Counted from the first letter of the stretch, positions 1 through 11,751 are shown. The stretch is 64,000 nt of DNA from Brachypterus glaber (GCA_958510825.1 OY294052.1:8019816-8083815); one strand, 5' to 3'. A program made the numbers and translations. Notes: a model not told the origin generated them from the letters alone.

Positions 1-49
1 TTTTTAATTAAAAAAATAAATAAAAATGATACGGCTGCATCAGGCATGC

Positions 50-440
50 CCATCAAACATTGGTTTATTGGCCGCTCGTTGGCAAACCCACATTGGGCCT
101 ACATACTGAGGTGACATCAGCCGCACTAAGGCCGCAAACGACGAGCCAATGTTGGCAAAACTGCATTGGTCCTATATTGGCTACCCGAAGGCCTTTTTAA
201 AGCCAACGATAAATTCGATCGTAAAATCGTACAGGCCGCAGTCTTATGAACCAACGTACGTTGGCCAACCTGAGGCCAATATAGGACCAATGCAGTTGTT
301 CCAACATTGGCCCGTGGTATTCGGCCTTAGGGCGGCTGATGTCTCCTCAGTATGTAGGCCCAAAATTGGTCTAATCCGAGTCTAATCTAGGAAACATTGG
401 CACGCCAATGATTGGCCAACGGGCGGTCAACGAATCAATG
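50..440. repeat. Foldback (inverted-repeat) element
   Basis: A long imperfect palindrome centred near position 230. The left arm carries motifs such as CATTGGTCCTATATTGG and TACATACTGAGG. Their reverse complements (CCAATATAGGACCAATG, CCTCAGTATGTA) follow in mirrored order in the right arm. There is no credible coding capacity, and the small open frame at 149-385 lies inside the palindrome and is discounted. Probably a non-autonomous DNA element. The superfamily is not determined because no clear target duplication was found. Confidence 0.7.
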
Positions 441-775
441 GGTAATGATCACTAACTATGTCCGTTTTATTGGCCAAAAAAAAGATGGCTTCTCACCTGG
501 TCAATAAAAAGGACAAAATGGCATAGTTCGTGATAATTATGCCTGAATCAGCCAATATACCGTGTGATTATAAAGTGCCGAACACTTTTTAATGCAAAAC
601 TGGCATTAGCGATGAGTAAAATGCAAGAAAGCTGTGTGCGTTTTACTGGCCACCGAGCTGTTGTACGTAGCAATCACATGGGCTTGTCTCGCACAACTCT
701 AACAGAGGCGTGGCTTCAAACGAAGAGTATTTTCTTTTCAAACTGTTCGGCACTTTATAATCGCACTGTACTTTT
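440..775. repeat. Two small adjacent foldback repeats
   Basis: The first inverted pair is at about 440-545, where AACTATGTCC-type sequence is mirrored as GGAC...GCATAGTT. The second is at about 557-775, where GATTATAAAGTGCCGAACA is mirrored as TGTTCGGCACTTTATAATC. Both look like short MITE-like insertions beside the larger palindrome. No gene is visible. Confidence 0.6.
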
Positions 776-1622
776 TATAATGTACAAAAAGAAAATTTTA
801 CTGTATGATTGTGAATAAAATAAATAATTTCTTGCTTAAAACTCTTCACATATAGATTTTAAATAATTATAACTAATTATCATTAACATAACCCTACAAA
901 TTCAAATTTTCTTTGTATACATTTGACGAGATGGTCTGTTTAGAGCCATTTTTCTGCTGATTTTAAATCCATTTTCAAAATGTTTCCTATAAGTCACACT
1001 TTCGAGATACAGGGTGATTTACTAAAAAAAATATACGAAATATTAACATTCTCTCACATATACGTATGAATATTTTTTTACGAAATTCGGTTTACACATC
1101 AAGCAAAGTTAAAAATATTTTTTACAATTTTTAGTTTAAGCGATTGTCAGTTGTTTTTTATCAAAAAATGTTTCTGTTTTTCCTTTAACAAATTTAAAAA
1201 AATGGATTTTTTTCTTCTTTGGTCGATAGCCACCAGACTCGATGAAGCAGGAATTCTGGCTTCTCGAGTCACGTGACTAGCTTAACGCCCGCGATTGGCT
1301 GGATTGTACATCAGAAGTGTGATTTTTACACTTCGGGTGTATTGTTGCTAAAGGTATATAAAAATACACTTTCTTGAGCTCCTAGTGTATTGTTGCAGAA
1401 GGTATGGATGCAAAAATACACACTCTAGGTCAAAATCACCTCACCTGTGTAGTGTCACATCAATGTTGATGTACATTTATATAAAGGTGTAAAATTTACA
1501 CATTTATAGAGTGTATTTTTGCACACCTTTTCAATGTAATATCTTTCAGTGTAAACAGATTATGTCTCGTCAAATATATAAAAATCGTGTAGGGTTGTGT
1601 TATTATTAAAAATAAATTGTAG
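776..1622. other. Gene-free stretch with TE fragments
   Basis: AT-rich sequence. A lone end resembling the CAGGGTG-type elements found elsewhere lies near 1010. At 1310-1560 there is a GTGTA-rich repeat in which pieces such as AAAATACAC and GTGTATTTTTG recur in both orientations. No exon is recognised. The last part must be intron of the gene whose final exon starts at 1623. Confidence 0.4.
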
Positions 1623-1923
1623 GACTCTTCTGGAAACCAAGGCGTCCAGTACGTTTGAAGTAGCACCATATAACGACGTGATTTCGATGCCTAATCAATG
1701 GCTTGAGTTCACATTTGCAATTGTAGACCGCAAATTTATAACCGTTCCAATGTTTGACACTAGGGCTGTTGATACATCACCAGGTTTTGCACTGAGTGGT
1801 GTGGGACTTTTTCACAGAGGCTACGAGCAAATCGCTGGATATGTTAATTTTCGTCTTTTTAATGTTGATGTACCTAAATACACACTTAAAACAACTTATG
1901 ATAGTGAAGAAGATTATGCATAA
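1623..1923 (+). CDS. Last exon of an upstream DUF4803-like secreted protein gene (partial)
   Basis: Only the final coding exon is in the window. It starts after an acceptor AG at 1621-1622 in the same phase as the last exon of the complete gene at 24512, with the third base of an Arg codon supplied by the exon. It ends with a stop at 1921-1923. Its roughly 100 residues align along their whole length with the complete paralogue: shared blocks are PNQWLEFTF, the VPMFD/IPFFD motif, ALSGVGL/ALSGMGL, HRG, AGYVNFRLFN, and the C terminus EDYA. From memory, insect DUF4803 proteins end with a similar 'PF.DI...LAG.G..H.G' pattern. The frame is open and the splice site intact, so this looks like a live or recently live gene whose other exons lie to the left. 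The function of the family is unknown. Confidence 0.7.
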
Positions 1924-2020
1924 TATTTTTATTAATTCAAGCACATTCAAACGTCTAATGCCACAAGAAAGGTCTGTCGTTAAATTCGTTTTTTTTATCA
2001 TTGAATCAATTATTATTAGC

Positions 2021-2074
2021 AATAAAACGTAAACGTAGCATTCTATAAAAGTATTTTCAAACTTATGCAATAAA
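2021..2074 (+). terminator. Polyadenylation signals of the partial upstream gene
   Basis: Two canonical AATAAA hexamers occur at 2021-2026 and 2069-2074, about 100 and 150 bases after the stop codon. The hAT-like element at 2094 is inserted only 20 bases past the second hexamer, so the true 3' end may lie in or next to its left end. Confidence 0.55.
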
Positions 2075-2093
2075 ACGTAACACATTTCGAATT

Positions 2094-3043
2094 GGGCCCG
2101 GTCAGTGGGCTGAAACGGAACTAAAATTTTATGGAACGGAGAATAGATAGTAAAAAAAATTATAACCTACAATTTTTCTTGGCCTGTTTGTCAAAAAATT
2201 AATCAAATTACAATTTATAAGAAAATATAATTTTCTAAACCATTTTTTGTAAATTAGCTCTTATAATGGTTTGTATGGTAAAATTAAATAAAGGGTACAA
2301 AGGAATAATGATCAAAGTTGCATTTTCGGGAGGAAAAAGACTCAGTTAACTTTTCCATATATGGAAAATCTATAGATAGACCTTGTAGTTTTTTAATATC
2401 TTTAATTTGAGAGAAAATGATTTAAATATTCTCGAATCACAAATAAAATTTGACGTTCTTGTTCTTATTGTTTATTATAAAATATGCGATACAGAAATAT
2501 ATGTTGTAATAGAAAAGCTGTGTTTATAACTAGTTTTATTGGCCTTCTTCAAGTCCAATATTATCGCACTTTTTCCATTAGTTTCATGATCTGTCTAGTA
2601 ATCCTTTTATGTAGTATTTTCAAAAATTATGGATATCTGACTCATATTACTATGATTTGAGTATATCTATAGATTATATTATTATTTAAAATAATTTATT
2701 TCCAAACTTTCAAACTCCTTTTATTGATATGAGCCCGTCTCCCGAAAACTTAACTATATTATTATTATTTTTATAACATTTTTTCAGCTTACAACTAAAA
2801 AAACGTTTTTTTTACAACTCTAAATACAATATACTAAATTAATTTAATTTCTCTATACAAACCATTATAATTACCAGTTTTTAAAAAAATATTGAAAGTT
2901 GTTTTTTCTTATAAATTGTAATTTGATTTTTTTCTGACAAAATTGTCAAAAATTCTATGTAACCTCAATTTTTTCAAAATAGTTGCTATTCATACTCTCT
3001 TCCATAAGATTTTAGTTCCATTTTGGCCCACTGACCAGACCCC
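2094..3043. mobile_element. Non-autonomous hAT-like TIR element, 8-bp TSD
   Basis: A 950-bp element. Its ends are mirrored: the left reads GGGCCCGGTCAGTGGGC and the right end, reverse-complemented, reads GGGGTCTGGTCAGTGGGC. The similarity continues inward through a block ending in AACTAAAATTTTATGGA. It is flanked on both sides by the same 8 bases, TTCGAATT (2086-2093 and 3044-3051). An 8-bp target duplication is the hallmark of the hAT superfamily. There is no transposase, and the interior is AT-rich with a second inverted pair. Confidence 0.8.
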
Positions 3044-3113
3044 TTCGAATTTTACTCTTAAATTATTTAACAATTAACCTTACTTTTTGTGAATTTTCTG
3101 TTTCAATAGTTTA

Positions 3114-3850
3114 TACAGGGTGTTCCAGAACTCGCGTACCGAAATTTAAGAGGTGATTCTACATCCAAAAATATGAAAAAAAGTTTCTATAAAGGTTGGT
3201 CCGGAAATGAGCCCTAAGAGAGCTACGGCCCTTCGAAGATGACGTATTGAATGGGGAACAAAAAAAAGCACCAATAAAATTTTAATGCTGCTGGGTGATT
3301 CTTCATTTAAAACTAAGCAAAAAAGTATTATACACCAAAACACCTAAATTTAATAATAAAGGAGTAATAGCCTTTTAAAAAGTAACGTTTTTGGTGGCAC
3401 AAAATGTTACTTCCTCTTAATTGCATTTTTTTTTGATAACGGTTGCTCCTACAGTGTTACACTATATGATATTTTATATGTATTTTTACTCTAGAAATCT
3501 ATATTTTTTACAACAAATCCAAAAAACATACACATAGAAAAGTTTGGGGCAAAAATGTTTTAAGCCTCATATATTTTGTCCGTCTGGGCACGCCTCTGGA
3601 TAAATTAAAAAAATAAATTAACATAAACTTATTGCCCTTATTAATACTAGTATACATGCAAAAGCTCGCCGCTCTAGCTTAAACGGTACCCGAGTTATTA
3701 ATTAAAAACCTTCTTTTTATTACAATTTTAAAGGGCCCTAGATCCCTAAGGGCTCATTTCCGGACCAACCTTCATAGGAACTTTTTTTATATTTTTGGAT
3801 CTAGAATCACCTCTTAAATTTTGGCATGCCAGTTATGGATCACCCTGTAT
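3114..3850 (+). mobile_element. Foldback MITE, CAGGGTG family A, copy 1
   Basis: Long terminal inverted repeats: the left TACAGGGTGTTCCAGAACT and the right ...GGATCACCCTGTA continue inward through GGTTGGTCCGGAAATGAGCCC and its complement. Nearly the same sequence recurs at 28089-28814 and, reversed, at 44060-44800. Copies are flanked by TA, so a TA-target (Tc1/mariner-type) mobilising enzyme is plausible. No coding sequence. Confidence 0.8.
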
Positions 3851-4759
3851 TTTAGGGAATTTTAATACTTATGACAACGCCGCTTATGTACGGCTTCGCT
3901 TTTTAATTAGACGATTTCATTTATTGGTGTTAGTGCTTGGTAAAGAATTTGTTTGGTATTAACTAATAAAATTCATTGAATAATTACAAAAATTAAGTTT
4001 TATTTCCTTTCCTACATCTCGATATAGAAAAAAATTATAATACAGATATTTAGGTGATTGTTTTTTAACGTTTTTATCGACTATTTAACAATATTTCTGA
4101 TATTGGGAATTTTCTACTGTAGAAAATTCTAGTGAGAATCGCTGTAGTATTTTGTTTTTCAGTATTTTTCTTTACAACATACCTAAAACCTACCTAAAAC
4201 TAATTAATAATTAAACATGAATATATTACTATTTATAATTATTGTTATTACTTTGTAAAAATATTAAGATAAGTAATAAAACCATTTATATCAATTTGCG
4301 ATGAAAAAAAATATAAAAGTTGGTTTGATATATTATAAATCGTTAAAAAATAATCGTTCGAACTCTTCGAGTTATCGGGAAAAATTCACAGTTTTCATTC
4401 AAATTTTCTGTCAAAGGAAATAATTACGCCCCGGTCGTAATTATTTCCAGACAGCAAATTTTCATGAAAACAGCGAATTTTTCTCGCATAATTCTCAGCC
4501 TATTGTGTAATTATATATGAAAAAACAATTTAAACTTCACCAGAAACAATATTATGTTTTTAAATTTAATTTAATTTAATTTCTTCAATAGGAAAGTCGT
4601 GAAAATTTCTTAAACAAAGAGAATAGTGAGATAAGCATGTAAAAAGTGACTGCATGAAATGAATAGTTTCGACCTTTATAACCTAGAAAAAAGTCAAGAA
4701 TGTTTTTTGGTCAAGGCAAATTAGGACATTTTTGAAATAACACAATCACCATTTTTGTA
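3851..4759. other. Gene-free AT-rich stretch with a small foldback
   Basis: Nothing coding is recognised. A compact palindrome lies at about 4376-4490: GGAAATAATTACG is mirrored as CGTAATTATTTCC around a short spacer, and the flanks (GAAAAATTC.. with GAATTTTTC) extend it. Probably a short MITE. Confidence 0.5.
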
Positions 4760-5915
4760 TACAGGGTGTCTCAGAACTGACTGATTCTAAATAAGAAAAA
4801 ATGAAAAAAGTTTCTATAAACATATTTCCAAAAACGCCCCTTTAAAAGCGGTTCTAAAAATTAGATTTTTATTTGATAACTCAGGAACCTTTTGTGTCAA
4901 AGCAACAAGTCTTTGGATGTAATCTTTCCTTATTAAGGCCTATTAACCAATAGTATTTGCATGTAGTTACTTCAACCATGGACCTCCGAAATGAGAGGTC
5001 TTATCACATTTTTGCCCCAAACTTTTTGCTGCTTATTTTTTTGTGGGTTTATTATTAAAAAAGTATTTATCAGGTAAAAATACACAAAAAAAGTTATCAT
5101 GTTTTAATACTTATGATTAACTGTTTTCGAGAAAAATACAAAATTAGCATAATTGCACGTTTCGAGAAAAAAAAAATAAACACTAAAATGTTAAAAATTA
5201 AAATTTCAATAAGGCAGATTAATTCTACATCAAAAGCTTAAAAAAAAGTTCCTATACATGTAAGTAAAATAATAGTTTTTAAGTGTACCATGACCCTATT
5301 GAAAATGAGGGGTCTGCGCGTGTATAAAAGGGACACAAACCGGACTTGAGAGGGTGACTTTCATCCAAAGTCCAAACCGGACTGGTTTATGCACCATTTA
5401 TAACGGCACAGACCCGTCATTTTCAATAGGGTGCCCTTTAAAAATGGTGTATTTTGGGAGACAATAATTCCCTTAGAATCGATTTTTGGAACTACATTAC
5501 AGAATCTTTTTTTCTTGGTTTTTGATGTACAGTAACCCTACATCACTAAAATCTTGGTTTTAAATATTTTAGTGTTTAATTTTTTGTACTCAAAACCTAT
5601 ATTTTTTCTTTAATTGTATTTTTCTCGAAAATGGTCAATCCTATGACATTAAAACAAGAGTACCTTTTTTATGTATTTTTACCAGAGGAATACTATTCTA
5701 GTAATAAATACACAAAAAAGTAAAGCAGCAAAAAGTTTGGGGCAACAAAGTGATTAGACCCCCCATTTCGGACGTCCCTGGTTAAAGTAACTACATGTAA
5801 ATAACATTTGCTAATAGACCTTAAAAAGAAAAGATCACTTGCAAAACCTTATTGCTTTAACACAAAGGGTTCCTAAGTTATTAAATCGAAATTTTAGAAC
5901 CCCTTTTGCTTATAA
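4760..5915. mobile_element. Large foldback element, CAGGGTG family B, right end lost
   Basis: It begins with TACAGGGTGTCTC at 4760. The arms meet near 5330, where GACCCCTCATTTTC-type sequence is mirrored and two copies of CCGGACT sit in the loop. The right arm mirrors the left up to about 5915 (GGTTCCTAAGTTATTAAAT against ATTTGATAACTCAGGAACC) but lacks the terminal 90 bases or so. Related full copies are at 30179-31259 and 56826-57745. Confidence 0.65.
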
Positions 5916-6436
5916 TTAAACTAATTATTATTGGATTCGATTGATTAAGTGCCTAAATGAAAGCTTTTTAAGCAAATATTGGGTCATCTTTTTTGTCTAA
6001 AACACTTTTTTTCCAAAAGATTTAAAATGGAATCTGACTTGGTGGTTCAATTTTTTTTATAAGTACTATATACTGTAAAACTTTTAAAACAAAATATTTA
6101 TTAATATTTTTCTTACAGCACTTTAAACCAAACCAACCCCCTCCCCAAGTATATCCTATTAAAAAATATTATTTAAAAATCGTAATTTTATTAAATTTTA
6201 TATTAAACTTTGGATACAAACTTTCACCTATTTTGATTTAAAAAGATAATCACTGCGCGCAGATCGAGAGTTTTTCTATGAGTTATTAACTTAAAAATAT
6301 TTGCTTAAAAGCAAAATTACCGCAGCTGCGGTCTGAAGCTTTTTATAATGAACTATTAAGTTTCAAACCCTTTCTAAGCAAATTAATAAAAAAACTGCTA
6401 CTTGCAGTTTAACCTGTTTAATCATTAGGTCTCGAT
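5916..6436. other. Gene-free AT-rich stretch
   Basis: No exon, RNA gene or clear repeat is recognised here. The last eight bases (6429-6436, GTCTCGAT) are the left target-site duplication of the next element. Confidence 0.5.
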
Positions 6437-6478
6437 CGAGGGGTGTCTCACCTTAGACAATACATGTACCCTTTGGCT

Positions 6479-6604
6479 GACATTACTTCGACATTACCTG
6501 ACATTACGTGACATTACTTGACATTACATGACATTACTTGACATTACAAGACATTACTTGACATTACATGACATTACTTGACATTACTTGACATTACTCG
6601 ACAG
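6479..6604 (+). repeat. Left subterminal 10-bp tandem array
   Basis: About 12 units of a 10-bp motif with consensus TGACATTACT. The first and last bases of the unit vary (TG, CG, AG; ACTT, ACAT, ACGT). It lies just inside the left end of the hAT-like element. Confidence 0.9.
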
Positions 6605-7292
6605 TACAGACATTATCTCCTAATACGCATGTGCGTAGATAGTACTTACTATTTACGCTTGCGCGTAGACATTGCGTGCGTGAAAATATCGCGGGAAAAT
6701 ATTATATTGAGTGCATAGTGGCGAATGTGTAGTGTAGTGCTTACATCGTAAAATTCGCAAAATACTAAGGTAAGAATAACTTTCTACCTTCAAACTTTAA
6801 AAATAATTGTTTTTCTAACATTGTAGATAAGACTGTAATAAGCTTTAAAATGATATATCACACGACCTCCTCTATTTAAAAAAAAAATTGTTCCCTACGC
6901 CCCCCTGCCCAAATTTTAAGAGCTAAAAATATCAAATATATGCAAAAAGATAGTTTAAGTTGTCTTATTTCTGAGTTTCAAATTTTAAGTCGATACCTTA
7001 ACTAGTTTAAAAGTTAAGAGGGAGGTGACTTTTGGACCATACGTACGGTATTGTTATTAAATAAGTCCATAAACAACGTCACTAGAAAATATCCAAATAA
7101 TTATTTACTATTGGATACCATAATAAAGAGTTAATAATTGGGACGCGGTTTTACAAATATGTCACCGAAATTTTGCTATTCTTTTAAACCCTCTAGTTCT
7201 TAATTTCGTAGTGCAAAATGTTCAAATCAAGCCATTTCAACCCTGTGAAATTACAGGTGCTGCTTTCTCCCTCTGTGATCAGATTTTTCTAT

Positions 7293-7350
7293 ATCCTGCA
7301 GTGTTGCCGATTAGTGGATAATTATTCACCAATCGACAACACTGCGGGAT
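7293..7350. repeat. Long near-perfect hairpin
   Basis: ATCCTGCAGTGTTGCCGATT is mirrored by AATCGACAACACTGCGGGAT, with few mismatches, around the loop AGTGGATAATTATTCACC. It lies near the middle of the 6437-8420 element. It could be a nested MITE or a structured RNA segment. No further assignment is possible. Confidence 0.75.
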
Positions 7351-7767
7351 TATAATAGTCTTCATTTTTTTTTGGACATTTTAAGGATAGTTTCTAATTA
7401 GCGGAATTGTTTTCGGACTTCTTAAGACAAACGACGTTTTTTGAAAAAAAGATGTTTTTACAAAAAAATAACCGAAATATCTCTATTATTAATGTTTTAT
7501 TTATAGTCCTAATTTATTACTTTGGATTTTAAATTACAGCATACTATATAGTATATTGTACTTCAAGATGCAGTAGTAATAAACAAACGTACGTAATTAC
7601 AACGGATTTAGTGACAGGGTAGGACTCCAAACAAAATATTTCCATATGAAAAGTCCATTGCAATGCATTCTACGCTTCACCGCAAGTGCTCACGTACTGA
7701 CTTGTTTAATTTTCTACATCCCTACTCTCGCAACATTCGAGTGTTTTAACCAATAAAATCACAGACA

Positions 7768-7844
7768 CTCCCTAGAAACTGGTTCGAAAGTCAGTATAAG
7801 CCGGTGGTTCCCTCTACTACTAGCCCACACAAGTCCTGGACTTA
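7768..7844 (+). repeat. Dispersed repeat shared with 17773-17851
   Basis: About 75 bp (CTCCCTAGA...GGTTCGAAAGTC...AAGCCGGTGGTTCCC...CCTGGACTT) recur almost unchanged at 17773-17851. Both copies are followed by AAACAAACAAAC-type sequence. Probably the conserved end of a dispersed element. The GGTTCGA motif recalls a tRNA T-arm, but no tRNA fold was found. Confidence 0.65.
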
Positions 7845-8220
7845 GGGGATGCTTAATTAAGTAGAATAGTACGAGGTTAAACAAACAAACAAAAAAACAA
7901 AACGCGCTCGCTACCGCCTGCGCGATTCTTTTGTTTACTTCCACTGCACCTTGGACTTAAATTTACTATAGTACCTATACGGCAAACTAACAAACAATAA
8001 TTATTATAATAATCATAATTATAGTTATAATTAGCTAACTACAAAGTTTAAGGGTGTGGAGGCTGTAAGCCAGACCTCTAGGTCACTATGTCACTTTTTG
8101 CCATTACGAATTACAAAAGCTCGTACAAAAGTAACGTGTTCAGTTAAAAAAAACTAACTTCAAAAGTAATGTGCTCGGTATAAAAATTTATAAATAATAC
8201 CTAAAATACTTGATTATACT

Positions 8221-8360
8221 CGACATTACCAGACATTACTTGACATTACTCGACATTACTTGACATTACGTGACATTACTTGACATTACGTGACATTACC
8301 TGACATTACCTGACATTACTTGACATTACTCGACATTACTCGACATTACTTGACATTACT
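8221..8360 (+). repeat. Right subterminal 10-bp tandem array
   Basis: Fourteen contiguous units of the same 10-mer (consensus TGACATTACT, with TG/CG/AG and ACT/ACG/ACC variants) just inside the right end of the hAT-like element. Its orientation is direct, not inverted, relative to the left array. Confidence 0.9.
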
Positions 8361-8428
8361 GACAATATTTGGTATTTTTGACAATACATGTACAAAATTT
8401 TGGAGGTGAAACACCCCTCGGTCTCGAT

Positions 8429-8814
8429 ATATAATCTACCGTTTTTTTTTCTGATTTTAACTGTACATCTATCACATTACTTGCTTCAAATAAATTGCAA
8501 GAAAAATTGCAATTGATTACCTAACATAATACAATAAAGGGGTGTTTGTTACAAGGTTTCAAATGTATTTATTGGAGTTCTGAGATGTAAGCAAATATCG
8601 ATGCGTTCGAAGAAAAACGACTTTTCCCTATTCTTTTCCCAAATTTATTACAAAATAAAAATCTCGTGTTTGGGCAAAAAATCACAACAATAAAAAATCG
8701 CTGATCAGTTTCGCATGTTATTTTAGCTGGTAAATATAGGTTTATTATTATTATTATTAAAAAATTATAAGAAAAATCGAATGTTGCGATATTTAATATT
8801 CTGAGCGTAAGGTT
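8429..8814. other. Gene-free AT-rich stretch
   Basis: No exon or known repeat is recognised. The minus-strand open frame at 8569-8895 has no recognisable domain and biased AT composition, so it is treated as chance. Confidence 0.4.
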
Positions 8815-9080
8815 ATTTTCATGAAAATTGGTATATTGGGGTTTTTGAGATTGCTGAAAGTGAATCTGATAATAACAAACTAATTCTAACTCCACCCCCT
8901 GAGGGGCGGGGGGTAGTCTCCTTAAAAATTTACATATTGGGGTTTTTGAGGTCGCTTAAACTAAATTTTAAAATATTTTTTTTTTAAATCCACCCCTGAG
9001 GGGCGGGGGGTGGTTTTCGTGCAAATTGGTATATTGGGGCTTTTAAGGTTGCTGAAACTGAATCTGATTGATAATAAAAA
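8815..9080 (+). repeat. Tandem repeat with G-rich core, about 100-bp unit
   Basis: Nearly three units of roughly 100 bp. Each contains CACCCCTGAGGGGCGGGGGG followed by a segment like ATTGGTATATTGGGG and GAGGTTGCTGAAA. The same family recurs at 63530-63850. The C-run and G-run can pair to form a short GC-rich hairpin in each unit. Confidence 0.75.
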
Positions 9081-10840
9081 TCCATTTCAAGCGCGGAGGT
9101 AAAAAATGGGAAAGCTCTATTACTGGGCAGTGTATTACAAACGGATTTGATATCTAGGTGAAAAATGATATTAAAATCAATATTTAATAGTGGAAGATCA
9201 GCGATTGGTTAAGTCTGGTTCATCCTGAAGAAATGTTAAGCCATTATCTCCCAAATATGAAGATTTGGGATTTTACTGTGAGTGGTCTTATAATGTCCAG
9301 ACCGTCCACTACAAGGTTTCATCATCCGTTTTTTTCATCAATTTTGTTCATCTACATTTTCTTGGGGAAATATGTGAACAGCACAAAGTAGTTCATGCTT
9401 GAAATGCATCGATATATGAGTAGAAAGATTTATATTTTATATAACTAAATATTGTTACGAATGTCAAGGTAAGAGACCGAAAGAACTTGGTTCGATATAT
9501 AAGCTGTCGATATAATAGCTCTGTTATAGATATAATGTCAAATCATATTTCAAGTAATTATGTATTATTTATGTCTGCACAAGGTATAATATCTGGCAAT
9601 AATAAACCACATAATATAATTCCAATAATGGCATTTTTCAGGATAGTTTGCCAGCTAGATCTACTATTATATACGGCCTACACAAAACCGTCTCACTTTG
9701 TAGTGATGTTTGCGCAGGCGCCAACTTATAAAACATATTTCAAATTCATAAAAAGTTAACTACGTGTACAATGAAATAAATTGAATTTAAATTTAAGATC
9801 ACATATTAATAATCACGACGTTACATAAAATAAAAGATAAAATTAATCAAGTCCTGTGCATATCAATGACTGCAATGCTGATGCTGAAGTAAATCCGCCA
9901 AAGCGGTTACACCAGTCCCTTACGAAGACCACGCTGCGACTGAACCACATAATATAGATTTCATTTTTAGGATTTTATATTGGTACCTAATGATATTACT
10001 TTGTTTATCTACCTGGTTATCTGGCTGGCATAATATGCCCATTTCTTCACTTAATTTTGTTGAAGTAATTATTCATGTGTGTATAGTCCCCTACTTCACA
10101 CGCTCTCCACCAAAAAGGTTAAAATCTCTGAAATTTTTGTTTAAATTCTCGAAAAAATCTTCACAAATGTACAAAATTCTCCGCAAAATCTCCACTACTT
10201 TAGATGCTAATATCAATAAATTAGAGGTCACTGTATGCTTAAAAATATAAAAATGTGACCGATATGCTGTCAGGAACTTCAGTACAAGTTTTTAATATAT
10301 TAACGTTTACTTTTTTTAATGTTTCTAGTTATATTAGAAGCGCTAATGTTTTGTCAGTTTCGCGCCATAGATTTGGTTAACATGAGTGATTTTTGTGGAC
10401 ATTGTGATTTTTTTATGTTAAAAAGTCACTAAAAATGTCATGTCCTGGACGCTACTTTAGGAGTAAATTAAAAATAGTAAAATTAAGTTAGAAATCATAG
10501 AAATACCTGAATACTTTGGACTCTGTTATCATTCCCAAAGTAAAAAAATTCTAATTAAAATTGTTGGTTTACTTTAACGTTGATTATGCGCCTGTTTGAT
10601 GTTATTTTTTTTGAAAAAAATTGTTTTTTTATATATTAAAAACGTGTAGCACCCTGCGACGCATGCGCAGTTAGGTATCGCGTTCTATAGTTAACCGCAG
10701 CTGTTTCAGTTTTATGAATGAAATCTAAATTCCAAATCCAAATTCTGGAATTCTCACCAAAACGTACCTAATGTTAATGTTTTCTAAAACAGATTTATGC
10801 ATTTTGGCAACCCCGCATTTTCGCAAGGAAAGCTAGGTGG
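9081..10840. other. Gene-free stretch
   Basis: No exon with splice sites and conserved protein similarity could be supported. Open frames at 9487-9759 and 9990-10250 have no recognisable domain. The region is likely degraded repeat and intergenic sequence. Confidence 0.4.
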
Positions 10841-11096
10841 CCAACGAACTAATAACTCTTCTCTCTAGAATACGCATACCGTTAATATAAATTATCGCCA
10901 ACATCTCGATTTGTTTGTAAATCAATAGTAGGTATATTCAGGCCTGAACAATAACAATAACCAGTAACTGTTATTGTTGTCTCTGTTAGAACAAAGCTGT
11001 GAGAGTAAGACAGACAAATGTATATGTTGGCTACGTTTTTGTCAGTTTTTACAAATGAAATGCCTATTTTAGAGAGAAGAGTTATTAGTTCGTTGT
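10841..11096. repeat. 256-bp foldback MITE
   Basis: The left arm CCAACGAACTAATAACTC is mirrored by the right arm GAGTTATTAGTTCGTTG, and the pairing extends about 35 bp (CTTCTCTCTA with TAGAGAGAAG). An inner inverted pair (GCCAACAT / ATGTTGGC) continues the fold. Non-coding. Confidence 0.75.
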
Positions 11097-11749
11097 AGGG
11101 GGCATATTGATTCGTTTCATCACTGAATTCATCTGTATGTTAAATTTTCTTGCAACAGATTTCAGCTAAAGTGAAGTTGAGTCCTATCTTTCTTCTTTAC
11201 GGAGAAAAACAAACAGAAAATAATGAAACATTTACATTTAGGGTACTTTTAATGATTTCTATGTTTTATTTTTAGCAAATATAAGACTCTTAAGTACACT
11301 TAAAGAAAATCTGTTTTTTTTTTTAATAAAAATGCTATAAGAATTTAAAATTCTTACTAAAAAAACCGTTACAAACTGCCGATGTCGAGTATATTTAATA
11401 GTACAAACTTTAATCCTTTATTTTGATAGAAGTTAGAGTTAAACAAGTGCAAATAAACCAGTTTATATTTAGATTATTAAATATTATGTCAATCATGTCA
11501 TTAATTAAAATGACTACCGACAATATTTATTAAGGATGATTAAGCATGAGCTAAAAAATATGTAAAACAACATTTTTTTTAAAGGTTTTTCATTTTAGTT
11601 AAATTATTATTTTAAATTATTATTAACTTATTTATTTAGTTTAAAAAGTAATTGGTTTTCTGTATACGCTGGTGTATTAGATAATCCTTTTTAAAGAAGA
11701 GTTACCATTTTTACCAAAAATTGATTTTTTGTGAATATATTCTTTATAT
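11097..11749. other. Gene-free AT-rich stretch
   Basis: AT-rich sequence without recognisable genes or clear repeats, leading to the 3' tail of the retrotransposon that follows. Confidence 0.4.
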
Positions 11750-11751
11750 TA

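Larger units (their letters stand above)
6437..8420. mobile_element. hAT-like TIR element with subterminal 10-bp repeat arrays
   Basis: A 1984-bp element. The terminal inverted repeats are 16 bp: CGAGGGGTGTCTCACC at 6437-6452, and its counterpart GGTGAAACACCCCTCG at 8405-8420 with one mismatch. It is flanked by a perfect 8-bp duplication, GTCTCGAT (6429-6436 and 8421-8428), as in hAT elements. Just inside each end are GACAATACATGTAC and an array of the 10-mer TGACATTACT in the same orientation on both sides. No transposase frame is seen, so it is non-autonomous. The arrays may be transposase-binding sites (inference). Confidence 0.85.

Noticed and set aside
149..385. Open frame of 78 residues
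   Set aside because: It lies wholly inside a palindromic repeat and shows no recognisable domain.
1777..2085. Minus-strand open frame opposite the last exon of the upstream gene
   Set aside because: Shadow of the + strand exon, which has clear family similarity and a proper splice acceptor.
7778..7792. GGTTCGAAAGTC resembling a tRNA T-arm
   Set aside because: No acceptor stem, D-arm or anticodon arm could be placed around it, here or in the second copy at 17789.
6479..8360. Regular short repeats that might suggest a CRISPR array
   Set aside because: The 10-bp units are contiguous with no unique spacers, the sequence is eukaryotic, and the arrays sit symmetrically inside a TIR element with an 8-bp target duplication.
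9487..10250. Two open frames that could be small genes
   Set aside because: No similarity, splice signals or compositional difference from the AT-rich surroundings.
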